Shown here piece by piece: positions 17,701 to 26,401 of a stretch of 64,000 nt of DNA (positions are counted from its first letter, which is position 1; every line of letters starts with the position of its first letter). A program made the translations under genes and the position numbers. The DNA is taken from NCBI GenBank assembly GCA_016699855.1, contig CP064988.1, positions 3,376,501 through 3,440,500 on the forward strand, read 5' to 3'. The notes under the pieces were generated by a model. The model saw nothing but the letters and a program-made list of their open reading frames with translations, did not search any database and had not been told where the DNA came from. This DNA is from Rhodospirillales bacterium. GTDB taxonomy: Bacteria > Pseudomonadota > Alphaproteobacteria > Reyranellales > Reyranellaceae.

Positions 17701-18544
17701 ATGAAGATCGTCGACGCGCAGGTCCACATGTGGGCCGCGGGTCCGCCCAGCGGCCATCACCGGCAGGTCCCTCGTTTCACCGCCGACGAGCTTCTGGCGG
17801 AGATGGCCGCGGCCGGCGTCGACGCGGCGCTGATCCATCCGCACCTGCCGTGGGACCCCGGCGCCAACGAGCTGGCCTGCGCGGCCGCGCTGGAGCGGCC
17901 GCACCGCTTCGCGGTGCTCGGTCAGCTCGCGCTGGAACGGCCGGAGAGCCGCGCGTTGATCGACACATGGCGTGATCGGCCGGGCATGCTGGGCCTGCGG
18001 TTCTCGCTAACCCGCCCGGAGGAGGAGCGCTGGCATGTCGACGGCACGATGGATTGGCTGTGGCCGGCGGCGGAGCGCGCCGGGCTGCCGGTCGCGACGA
18101 TGGCATGGCGGTTCCTGCCGACGCTCGCCTCGATCGCCGAGCGCCATCCGGCGCTGCGGCTGATCATCGACCATTGCGGGCTGGTGCGCGCCGCCAAGGG
18201 GGAGGCGGCTTTCGCAAAACCTCGACCAGCTTCTCGCCGTGGCGCGGCTGCCCAACGTCGCGCTGAAGGCCACCGGCGCGCCCGGCTATTCGACCGCGGC
18301 CTACCCGTTCCGCGACATCCACGACGGGCTGCGCCGGATCTACGACGCGTTCGGCCCCGACCGGTTCTTCTGGGGCACGGACCTGACGCGGATGCCGTGC
18401 ACCTACCGGGAGTGCGTGACGATGTTCACCGAGGAGTTGTCGTGGCTGCGCGGCGCCGAACTCGCGAAGGTGATGGGCGCGGGCCTGTGCGATTGGATCG
18501 GCTGGCGCGGTCCGTTCGAGGCTACCGCGGACGACGCCCGATGA
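17701..18544 (+). pseudogene. Amidohydrolase family protein, single-base frameshift
   Basis: Conceptual protein of about 280 aa, related to 2-pyrone-4,6-dicarboxylate hydrolase-type amidohydrolases. MKIVDAQVHMW gives the metal-binding motif (His in QVH), LIHPHLPWD follows, then LIIDHCGLV, and near the end FFWGTDLTRMP with the metal aspartate. The reading frame shifts by +1 in an A-run at about 18215, between GEAAFA and NLDQLLAVARLPNVALK. Both parts align end to end, so the lesion is one extra base. The stop overlaps the ATG of the following transporter in an ATGA arrangement, which implies translational coupling of the intact gene. Confidence 0.85.
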
Positions 18545-20181
18545 TGGCGGCGCGTCTGGCCGTGGTATGGCGTTGGTTCGACGCCACGGTCCTCGATCTC
18601 GGCCGCCAGTTCCGGTTGTCGTACCTGCCGCCGCTGATGGTCTACCTCGCGGCCGGCGTGTCGGGCCTCACGGCCATCGTCGGGACGTTCTTCGTCAAGG
18701 AGCGCCTCGACCTCTCGGCGGCGACGCTGGCCAGCCTCGCGTTCTGGGCCGGCATCCCGTGGGCGCTCAAGATGCCGCTGGGCCACCTCGTCGATCTGAT
18801 CTGGCGGTGGAAGGCGGCTCTGGTGTACCTCGGCGCCGCGCTGATCGCGCTCAGCCTCGGGATCATGTACGGGCTCGTCGTCGATCCCGACCGCATGGCG
18901 GCGATGGCGCGGCTGGAGGCGTGGTACGTCGCGAGCGTGCTGCTGGCGCCGGTGGGCTACGCGCTGCAGGACGTCGTCGCCGACGCGATGACCGTCGAGG
19001 CGGTGCCGTCGGTCGACGGGGCGGGCGAGCCGCTGCCCGACGCCGACGTCAAGGCGATGCACACGACGATGCAGACGCTGGGCCGCGTGGCGATCATCTC
19101 GGGGCTGGCGCTGGTCGCGGTGTTGAACATCGGCATGTTCGCCGGCGTCGAGCGGATGACCCCGGACGAGAAGCTGGCGACATACGCGCGCATCTACCTG
19201 ATGGCGCTGGCGATCCCGGCGATCTCGGTGCTCGGCGTCGTCCTCGCTTCCGCGATGCGCGCACGGCGCGCCGCGGGGCTGCGCGCGGCCGGGACGCCGG
19301 CGGCGCGGATCGCGGAGCTCCTCGACGCGGGCGGTGGGGAGACGCGGCCGAACTGGTGGATTCTCGGCGGCGGCGCGGGATTCGCCATCTTCACGCTGAC
19401 GGTGGGGCTGGCGTCGGTGCCGTTCGACCAGGAGATCATCTTCGCCGGCTCCATGGCCATCGTGCTGTTTCTGATGGCCCGTCTGGTGCGCGAGCTGCCG
19501 GAGGAGGCGCGTGGGCCGCTGGTCGGCACCGCCATCATCGTGTTCGTGTTCCGCGCCACGCCGCTGCCGGGGCCGGGCGTGGAATGGTGGCAGATCGACG
19601 TGCTCGGCTTCGACCAGCGTTTCCTCTCGGTCCTGAGTCTCATCACCTCGGGACTGGCGCTCGCCGGCATGGTGGCGCTGCGGCCGCTGATGGCGCGCGA
19701 ATCGATCGCGCGCGTCGTCGTCATGCTGACCGTGGCGTCGGCGGTCCTGATGCTGCCGTTGATCGGCCTCTACCACGGACTGCACCACTGGACGTCTCGC
19801 CTCACCGGCGGCGTGGTCGACGCGCATTTCATCGCCGTGCTGAACACCGCGCTGGGATCGCCGCTCGCCCAGGTCGCGATGATCCCGATGCTGGCGTGGA
19901 TCGCGCGCAACGCGCCGGCGCACCTCAAGGCGACGTTCTTCGCGGTGATGGCCTCGTTCACGAACCTCGCGCTGTCGGCGTCCGGACTGGGCACGCGCTA
20001 CCTCAACGAGATCTTCACGGTCACGCGCGAGATCCGCGACCGCGCCAGCGGCGCGGTGACGGTCGCGGCCGACTACGCTCAGCTCGGCCACCTGCTCGTC
20101 GCCGTGCTGGCGCTGACCGTCGCGCTGCCGCTGCTCGCCGTCGCCGTCGTGCAGGCTTCCCGGCTGCGCACCACGCAGTGA
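18541..20181 (+). CDS. MFS/BT1-like multi-spanning transporter
   Basis: 546 aa, about 12 membrane helices. The start is the ATG at 18541, overlapping the stop of the amidohydrolase. The N-terminal half has FFVKERLDLSAATLASL and GIPWALKMPLGHLVD, and helix 4 contains GYALQDVVADAMTVEAVP, which resembles the folate-biopterin transporter (BT1) branch of MFS. A charged cytoplasmic loop (residues about 235-275) is followed by six further helices. Its coupling to an amidohydrolase suggests import of that enzyme's substrate. BT1 membership is by motif impression only; a general MFS assignment is safe. Confidence 0.8.
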   Translation: MMAARLAVVWRWFDATVLDLGRQFRLSYLPPLMVYLAAGVSGLTAIVGTFFVKERLDLSAATLASLAFWAGIPWALKMPLGHLVDLIWRWKAALVYLGAALIALSLGIMYGLVVDPDRMAAMARLEAWYVASVLLAPVGYALQDVVADAMTVEAVPSVDGAGEPLPDADVKAMHTTMQTLGRVAIISGLALVAVLNIGMFAGVERMTPDEKLATYARIYLMALAIPAISVLGVVLASAMRARRAAGLRAAGTPAARIAELLDAGGGETRPNWWILGGGAGFAIFTLTVGLASVPFDQEIIFAGSMAIVLFLMARLVRELPEEARGPLVGTAIIVFVFRATPLPGPGVEWWQIDVLGFDQRFLSVLSLITSGLALAGMVALRPLMARESIARVVVMLTVASAVLMLPLIGLYHGLHHWTSRLTGGVVDAHFIAVLNTALGSPLAQVAMIPMLAWIARNAPAHLKATFFAVMASFTNLALSASGLGTRYLNEIFTVTREIRDRASGAVTVAADYAQLGHLLVAVLALTVALPLLAVAVVQASRLRTTQ

Positions 20182-20191
20182 GAGGGCGCCC

Positions 20192-21262
20192 CTACGCCGC
20201 GCGGGCGTGGGGCAGCACCTCCTTCTCGAACAGCGCGCGGCCGAACGCGGCGTCCTCGGCGTCGGCGCCGCGCGTGGAGCCGCTTGTCGCGATCTTGTCG
20301 AGCCCGAGCGCCGCCAGCTCGCGCAATCTCGCCACGCAATGGTCGGGCGGCCCGGCGATGGCGAACCGGTCGACGAAGGCGTCGGTCAAGGTGCCGGCCT
20401 GCCGCGAGTCGCCCCGCGTATGGGCGCGCATGTCGTAGGATTCGCGCAGCGTCTTGAGGACCTCGCGGTCCTTGTCGGCCAGCGGGCCGCTGGCGCGGCC
20501 GTGCATGACCGAGAACCGCGCGAAGGTCGTCAGCCCGCCGCGGACGAGGCCGCGCGCCCGGGCGACGTCGGTGTGGCAGCCGCAATTGACATAGGCGCCG
20601 AAGGCGATGGCGTCGGGATCGAGACCGGCCTCCCTGCGCGTCCGGCGCGCCAGATCGATGCCCCACGCGACGCGCTCGACGTCGGCGCCGAGGGTGAACA
20701 TGATCCGGTCGGCGTGCAGCGCCGACAACGCGATCACCTTCGGGCCGCTGGCGGCGACCTCGACGGGGACCTTCGGGCCTTCCGCGATCCAGCCGATGCG
20801 GCTGGCGGGCGGCGCGGCGGCCAGCTCCAGCTCCGACATCGGCGGCGCGAACTCCAGCGGGATATCGATCTCGTCGAACGGCACGGAGCCGCCGGCGAGG
20901 TAGATCTGCAGGTGGCGGAGATAGCGTTCGAACTGCGCCAGCCGCGCCGGCGCGCGGCCGAGATGCGCCAGCGCCGAGTCGCCGCGGCCGATGCCCATCA
21001 CGGCGCGGCCGTTCGACACGCGGTTCACCGAGGTTATGGAGTTCGCCGTGACGGCCGCGTGGCGGGTTACGGAGTTGGTGACGCCGGTGCCCAGTCCGAG
21101 CGTCGTCGTGACCGTCGCGGCCAGCGCCAGCGAGATGTACGGATCGCCCGAGAGGTTCTGGGAGTCGACGACCAGCAGGCCGTCCCAGCCCGCCTCCTCG
21201 GCCTGCCGCGCGATGCGCGTCGCGCCGCGTCCCGACGCCACGTTCGTCGTCCACAACTGCAT
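20192..21262 (-). CDS. LLM class flavin-dependent oxidoreductase
   Basis: 356 aa bacterial-luciferase-like monooxygenase with a TIM barrel. The start at 21262 has a ggagg site nine bases upstream. Landmarks are MQLWTTNVASGR, WDGLLVVDSQNLSGDPY, LGTGVTNSVTRHAAVTA, GRAVMGIGRGDSAL and VPVEVAASGPKVIALSA, the last typical of the F420/FMN-binding LLM subgroup related to methylene-H4MPT reductase. It lies ten bases from the convergent transporter gene. The upstream acyl-CoA dehydrogenase is on the same strand 90 bp away, so they may be co-transcribed. The substrate is unknown. Confidence 0.88.
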   Translation of the reverse strand: MQLWTTNVASGRGATRIARQAEEAGWDGLLVVDSQNLSGDPYISLALAATVTTTLGLGTGVTNSVTRHAAVTANSITSVNRVSNGRAVMGIGRGDSALAHLGRAPARLAQFERYLRHLQIYLAGGSVPFDEIDIPLEFAPPMSELELAAAPPASRIGWIAEGPKVPVEVAASGPKVIALSALHADRIMFTLGADVERVAWGIDLARRTRREAGLDPDAIAFGAYVNCGCHTDVARARGLVRGGLTTFARFSVMHGRASGPLADKDREVLKTLRESYDMRAHTRGDSRQAGTLTDAFVDRFAIAGPPDHCVARLRELAALGLDKIATSGSTRGADAEDAAFGRALFEKEVLPHARAA

Positions 21263-21351
21263 CGGACCGTTCCTCCCGCTGGCGCGCCCCGCCGTTCCGG
21301 GAGGTTGTGTGGCACCGGCCGCCGCCGGAATCAATCGCGGGCCCGGCGGTC

Positions 21352-22494
21352 CTAGAGGTCGAGGTCGTCGAGATGGCGCGAGATGACGATGCGCTGCACC
21401 TCCGAGGTGCCCTCGTAGATCTGGTAGACGCGGACGTCGCGGTAGATCTTCTCGACCGGATAGTCGTTGAGGAAGCCGTAGCCGCCGTGGATCTGGATCG
21501 CCTTCGAGGCGACGCGCTCCGCCATCTCCGAGGCGAACAGCTTGGCCATCGACGCCTCGCGCGCGCAGGGCTGGCCGCGATCCTTGAGCCCGGCGGCGTG
21601 CAGGTAGAGCTGGCGCGCCGCCTCGATCTGCGTCGCCATGTCGGCCAGCATGAAGGCGACGGCCTGGTGCTCGACGATGGGCTTGCCGAAGGTCACCCGC
21701 CCGCTGGCGTAGGCACGGGCCGCTCTCAACGCCGCGCGCGCCCCGCCCGTGGCCTGCGCCGCCACGCCGATGCGGCCCGCCGACAGATTGGCCAGCGCGA
21801 TGCCGAGACCGCGGCCGGGCTCGCCGAGCACGTCGCTGGCCGGCACGCGCATGTCGTCGAACGCGATCTGGCAGGTGTCGTTGGTGCGATGGCCGAGCTT
21901 GCGCTCCTTGCGCAGCACGCGGTAGCCGGGATTGGCGGTCGGCGTGATGAATGTCGTGATGCCGCGCTTGCCGGCGTCCGGATCGGTGACGGCCACGATC
22001 ATCGCCAGATCGGCGGTGGACCCGGCGGTGATGAATGATTTGTGTCCGGCCAGCACGTAGTCGCTACCGTCGCGCCGCGCCCTCGTGCGGATGGCCGCCG
22101 CGTCCGAACCGGTGTGCGGCTCGGTCAGATGGATGCAGCCGACCCATTCGCCCGACGTCAGCCGCGTCAGGTACTCCGATTTCTGCCGTTCGGTGCCGTA
22201 TTCCTGCAGCGCCGCGGCGACCGGCGAGTTGTTGGCGGCCATCATGTTGGAAAGACCGCCGTCGGCGGCGGAAATCTCCTCGATCGCCAGCGCGTAGGCG
22301 GTGAAATCGGCTCCGGCGCCACCCCATTTCGGATCGATAGTCACGCCCATCAGGCCGGCCTCGGCCATCTTGCGCAGCACCGACCGCGGCGCGCCGTCGC
22401 CGCGGTCCCATTCCGCGGCGAAAGGCGCGATCTCGCGGGCCGCGAAGGCGCGCGCCGCGTCGCGTATCTGCCGTTGCTCGTCGGTCAGACGCAT
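21352..22494 (-). CDS. Acyl-CoA dehydrogenase
   Basis: 380 aa, a normal-length FAD acyl-CoA dehydrogenase. Features: MRLTDEQRQIRDAARAFA at the N-terminus, IHLTEPHTGSDAAAIRTRA for the flavin/substrate strand, YVLAGHKSFITAG, GRVTFGKPIVEHQAV, the QIHGGYGFLNDYPVEKIYRD signature, and the catalytic glutamate in IYEGTSEVQRIVISR. It resembles short/branched-chain enzymes (butyryl-, isobutyryl-CoA) more than the copy at 2262. It is transcribed leftward between a cupin and the LLM flavoprotein. Confidence 0.92.
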   Translation of the reverse strand: MRLTDEQRQIRDAARAFAAREIAPFAAEWDRGDGAPRSVLRKMAEAGLMGVTIDPKWGGAGADFTAYALAIEEISAADGGLSNMMAANNSPVAAALQEYGTERQKSEYLTRLTSGEWVGCIHLTEPHTGSDAAAIRTRARRDGSDYVLAGHKSFITAGSTADLAMIVAVTDPDAGKRGITTFITPTANPGYRVLRKERKLGHRTNDTCQIAFDDMRVPASDVLGEPGRGLGIALANLSAGRIGVAAQATGGARAALRAARAYASGRVTFGKPIVEHQAVAFMLADMATQIEAARQLYLHAAGLKDRGQPCAREASMAKLFASEMAERVASKAIQIHGGYGFLNDYPVEKIYRDVRVYQIYEGTSEVQRIVISRHLDDLDL

Positions 22495-22532
22495 GCGCGG
22501 ACGGCGGCTGCGGCCCGCCTACACGATATGCG

Positions 22533-22952
22533 CTACGACGCTTTGCCCGGCGGTTCGCAGGGGATCGTGCCCATCTGCGCCGGGACGGAGACCTCGAGGA
22601 TCTCCAGATCGTCCGACGTGGCCGTCTCGTTGTGCCGCATGCCGCCGGGGATCAGCAGCGACTCGCCGGCGTTCATGCGGATCTTGCGGCCATCCTCGAA
22701 CTCGAGGTCGACCCAGCCCTTCAGCGCGTAGACGAACTGCGCGTCGCACACGTGGTAGTGCCAGCCCGTGGGCCGGGTCATGCCGACCGAGGCCGACATG
22801 ATCTGCGCCCGCATCAGGCCCTGGGTGGCGTCCGCGACGAGGAGGTCGCGATACTGGAAGAACTCGCGGCGGCCCGGCACCAGCGGCGCGGTGTCCGCCG
22901 TCGCATGCGCGAGCTTCGTCGCGGTCTTGTCGGGGGCGATCGGGCTGTCCAT
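22533..22952 (-). CDS. Cupin domain protein
   Basis: 139 aa single-domain cupin. The start at 22952 follows a cggagga ribosome site. The first cupin motif is TGWHYHVCDAQFVYALKGWVD (metal histidines at about 65 and 67) and the second is LLIPGGMRHNETAT. Small cupins of this kind can be dioxygenases, isomerases or ligand sensors; nothing here decides. It lies 38 bp upstream of the acyl-CoA dehydrogenase start region and 141 bp downstream of the solute-binding protein, all leftward, so one transcript is possible. Confidence 0.85.
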   Translation of the reverse strand: MDSPIAPDKTATKLAHATADTAPLVPGRREFFQYRDLLVADATQGLMRAQIMSASVGMTRPTGWHYHVCDAQFVYALKGWVDLEFEDGRKIRMNAGESLLIPGGMRHNETATSDDLEILEVSVPAQMGTIPCEPPGKAS

Positions 22953-23093
22953 GGCGTGTTCCTCCGTTCGACGGCGGCAGCGACGGCTCCGCACCGCGCA
23001 TCCAACTGGGACATTCAGCCCCATCCCGCGCGTTTGCAAGACCAGACCGCGCCGCCGCCGGGCCTCCACCGGCGGCGGCGGATCGCCGCGAGC

Positions 23094-24431
23094 CTAGCGC
23101 GAGAAGCCCTCGATCTCCTTGGCCGCCCAGTCGAGGGTGGCTTCCATCGCCTCGCCCTTGAAGTGACGCACGACCATCTGCGTCTGGATCGCCTGGACGT
23201 AGATTCCCTCGCCGATCTTGTGCGGCGCCGGCGCGCCGGCGATCGACAGGATCTGGTGGTCGTAGGGATTGGGATAGTGGTAGAGCGTGCCCTTCGGCGG
23301 GCCCTCGTCGGCCCAGGTCTCGAGCGTCGTGAGTTTGGAAAACGACGGGATGTCGTAGCCACCGCTGGCGGTGACCAGCTTCTCGACGGACGCTGGCCGC
23401 GAGAGGTAGGTGATCGCGCTCTTGGCGGCCGCCTGGTTCTTGCTGAAATTCCACACGCCCCAGAAATAAGGCACGAACGGCGCGTAGCGGCCCCTGGGTC
23501 CCGCGGCGAAGCCGTGGCTCCAGAGCTGCTCCGCGATCTTCGGCGCGTCGCGCTTCGCCACCGCCCAGGCGCTCGGCGGGTTCATGATCAGCGCGCCCTT
23601 GCCGGACACCAGCCACTTGTTGTTCGAGGCGTCGTCCCACGACGGCGCGTCGGGCGGCAGGAACGCCATCAACCGCTTGTAGTAGTCGAGCGCCTGGCGG
23701 ACCGCGTCGCTCTTGACCGTGATGTCGCCCTTGGCGTTCACGAGCTGCGCGCCGAAGCCGTGGAAGATGGCGCCGGCGGTGTCGACGTTGTCGGCCGTCG
23801 TGCCGACGCCGATGCCGAAGGCGTGGCCTCCCTTGCTGCAGGCCTCCGCGGCCTTCAGGAACGTGTCGAACGTCCACGCGTCGGCCTTCGGAGGCGCGCC
23901 GGCGGGGTACATCGCCTTCACGTCGATGCCCGCGAGATCCTTCATCAGGTCTATGCGCGAGCACGGCCCCTTGATCTGGCTGCCGATGGTCGCCGGCACC
24001 GCGAGCCACTTGCCGCCGACTTTTCCGAGATACTCGACGGTGGCGTTGACGGCGCCGTTCTCCTTGATCAACGGCTCCATCACGTCGTTCATCGGCACGA
24101 GCTGGTTGGCGTACCGTCCCGGCAGCCATGTCGAGAACGCGAAGACGTCGTGTCCGGACTTCGCCTGCGACTCCGCGGCGCCGGTCAACAGCAGCTTGTT
24201 GCCCTGCGACGTGATGTAGTCGATCGAGACCTCGACCTTCTCCTTTTCTCCCCATTCCCTGATCAGCGCCTCGCTGGCCTTGTTCGCGCCGGGGACCCAG
24301 TGGTCCCACATCGCGAAGGACAGCTTGCCGGCGGCGTGCGCGCCGCGCGTGAACGGCGCGGCGAGCACGGCGCCCGACAACGCGGCCGAGCCGCTGGCGA
24401 AACGACGTCGTCCAATCGACTTCCTGGTCAT
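23094..24431 (-). CDS. ABC-type extracellular solute-binding protein (family 1), Tat-exported
   Basis: 445 aa periplasmic binding protein of the sugar-type cluster. The N-terminus SIGRRRFASGSAALSGAVLAA with GAHA cleavage site is a good Tat signal. The mature part has FAMWDHWVPGANKASEALI, GHDVFAFSTWLPGRYA, a hinge region with KGALIMNPPSAWAVAKR, and GAPAPHKIGEGIYV near the end. Such proteins deliver a ligand to a membrane permease pair, but no ABC permease or ATPase gene lies nearby, so it is an orphan in this window. A strong inverted repeat sits in the divergent region between it and the deacylase. Confidence 0.87.
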   Translation of the reverse strand: MTRKSIGRRRFASGSAALSGAVLAAPFTRGAHAAGKLSFAMWDHWVPGANKASEALIREWGEKEKVEVSIDYITSQGNKLLLTGAAESQAKSGHDVFAFSTWLPGRYANQLVPMNDVMEPLIKENGAVNATVEYLGKVGGKWLAVPATIGSQIKGPCSRIDLMKDLAGIDVKAMYPAGAPPKADAWTFDTFLKAAEACSKGGHAFGIGVGTTADNVDTAGAIFHGFGAQLVNAKGDITVKSDAVRQALDYYKRLMAFLPPDAPSWDDASNNKWLVSGKGALIMNPPSAWAVAKRDAPKIAEQLWSHGFAAGPRGRYAPFVPYFWGVWNFSKNQAAAKSAITYLSRPASVEKLVTASGGYDIPSFSKLTTLETWADEGPPKGTLYHYPNPYDHQILSIAGAPAPHKIGEGIYVQAIQTQMVVRHFKGEAMEATLDWAAKEIEGFSR

Positions 24432-24557
24432 TGATGCCTCCCTGTGGCCGCCCGGCGTCCGGGTGGATCGCGGGGCTATCGCCCGCGTCGAGGCGGGACG
24501 GCGGTCCTCGACGGGACCTTGCCGTCGACGCTAGGCCGATGGTCGCGGCCGGGCAAC

Positions 24558-24593
24558 GCGGATTCCGTGAGCGAGCGAACGCACGGAATCCGC
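24558..24593. promoter_or_regulatory. 12-bp inverted repeat in divergent intergenic region
   Basis: Bases 24558-24569 (gcggattccgtg) are perfectly complementary to 24582-24593, with a 12-base loop. It lies between the divergent starts of the solute-binding protein (24431) and the deacylase (24679). The position suits a dimeric regulator operator or an RNA hairpin in the leader of either gene. No regulator gene is adjacent. The symmetry is seen; the function is inferred. Confidence 0.45.
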
Positions 24594-24678
24594 CGGCTGG
24601 TGGCTGTCCGGCGAGATTCGCATTCGTCCGTTCGGGGCCGAAGGGAGTACGGTCGGCCGTGTCCCGCGGGAGGAAACG

Positions 24679-26350
24679 ATGAGCTACGACCTCGTGATCA
24701 AGAACGGCACCATCGTCGACGGCACCGGCGCGGCGCGCTACCGGGCCGATGTCGCGATCGCCGGCGGCAGGGTCGCCGAGATCGGCAAGGTGACGGACGG
24801 CGCCAAACGCGTCGTCGACGCCGACGGTCTGGTGGTGGCGCCGGGCTTCGTCGACCCGCACACCCACTACGACGCGCAGATCTGCTGGGACGGCGCGGTC
24901 ACGCCCTCGTCCTGGCACGGCGTGACCAGTGTCGTGATGGGAAATTGCGGCGTCGGCATCGCGCCCTGCAAGCCGGAGACGCGCGAGATCGCGATGAAGG
25001 ACCTCGTCAACGTCGAAGGCATCCCGTTCGACGTGCTGAACAAGGGCATCACCTGGGACTGGGAGACGTTTCCGCAGTTCATGGACGCGGCCGGCCCGGC
25101 GGCCGTCGTTGAACCTCGCCTTCATCGCGCCGCTCACGCCGTTCCGCCACTACGTCATGGGCGAGGCGTCGATGGAGCGGGCGGCGACGCCCGAGGAGAC
25201 GGCGGGGATCGCGACGCTGATCGGCGAGGCGGTCGACGCCGGCGCGCTGGGTTTCTCCAGCACGACGCTGAACCAGCACATGGGCTTCGAAGGCAAGCCG
25301 CTGGCCTGCCGCAACGCCAGCCGCGAGGAGTTGAAGGCCTACGCCAACCAGCTCAAGTCGCGCGGCAAGGGCGCGATCGAGATCGCGCTCACCCGTCAGG
25401 TCGGCGTTCTCGAGGAGGACCAGTGCGAGATGCTGGACTTCCTGCTGACGGAGAGCGGGCGGCCGGTGACGTTCATCGCCCTGTTCGACCGCGACGACAT
25501 CCCCGAGGCGGTGCGCGACACGCTGCGCCGGGCGGCGCCGATGATCGCCAAAGGCGCGCGGCCGCAGACCTCGCCGCTGCCGCTGACGCGCGAGGTCGAC
25601 ATGAAGAACCCCTTCGCCTTCGCCGCGTTCCCGGCGTGGAAGCGGGTTTTCGCCGACATGTCCGCGGAGGCGCACAGGCGCGTCTACGCCGATCCGGCGT
25701 TCCGCGCGGAGTTCCGCGACAACTTGCGGAATCCGACCGGCTTCAGCAACTGGGGCCGGATCGGAGTCCACGCCGTCAAGAACCCGGCGCTGCGATCGAT
25801 GGAGGGTAGATCGGTCGCCGCGATCGCGCTGGAGCAGGGCAAGGACGGTGTCGACGCGTTCCTCGACCTCGTGCTCGCCGACGATCTCGAATGCGAGCTC
25901 ACCATGGCGTCGTGGAACACGCGCGAGGACCGCATGCGCGAGCTGCTCAACGACAAGTCGATCCTTATGGCGCTGGGCGACGGCGGCGCGCATGTCGACA
26001 TGCTGTGCGACGCCGGCTACCCGACCTACCTTCTGGGCACGTGGGTGCGCGAGAAGGAGGCGATCACGCTGGAGGAGGGCGTGCGAAAGCTGACCTCCGA
26101 TCCGGCCGATCTGTTCGGACTGAAGGACCGCGGTCGACTCGTCGAGGGCGCGCCGGCCGACGTGGCGATCTTCGATCCGGCGAGCATCGGTTCGAGCAAC
26201 CACGGCGAGCGGCGCTACGACCTTCCCGGCGGCGCCAAGCGCATCGTGATGCCGTCGCGCGGCGTCGAGTACACGGTCGTGAATGGCGCCGTCACGTGGG
26301 AGCGGGGCCGCCTCACGGAAGCGAAGGCCGGTAAGGTGCTGCGGGGATAG
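24679..26350 (+). pseudogene. N-acyl-D-amino-acid deacylase family amidohydrolase, frameshifted
   Basis: Conceptual protein of about 556 aa. Residues 1-140 hold LVIKNGTIVDGTGAARYRADVA, the metal motif VDPHTHYDAQICWD and GVTSVVMGNCGVGIAPC, all typical of D-aminoacylases. A +1 shift at about 25105 follows; then VNLAFIAPLTPFRHYVMGEA and ALGFSSTTLNQHMG continue in the next frame, on to LGDGGAHVDMLCDAGY with the metal aspartate region and the C-terminal DRGRLVEGAPADVAIFDP. It is paralogous to the intact 559-aa gene at 51921. One inserted base explains the break. Substrates in the family are N-acylated D-amino acids or N-acylated amine/acid conjugates. Confidence 0.88.
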
Positions 26351-26401
26351 ACGCGCGCGCCGGCGCTGGCGCGCGCCGGCCGCGATACGGGAGGATTGAT
26401 C

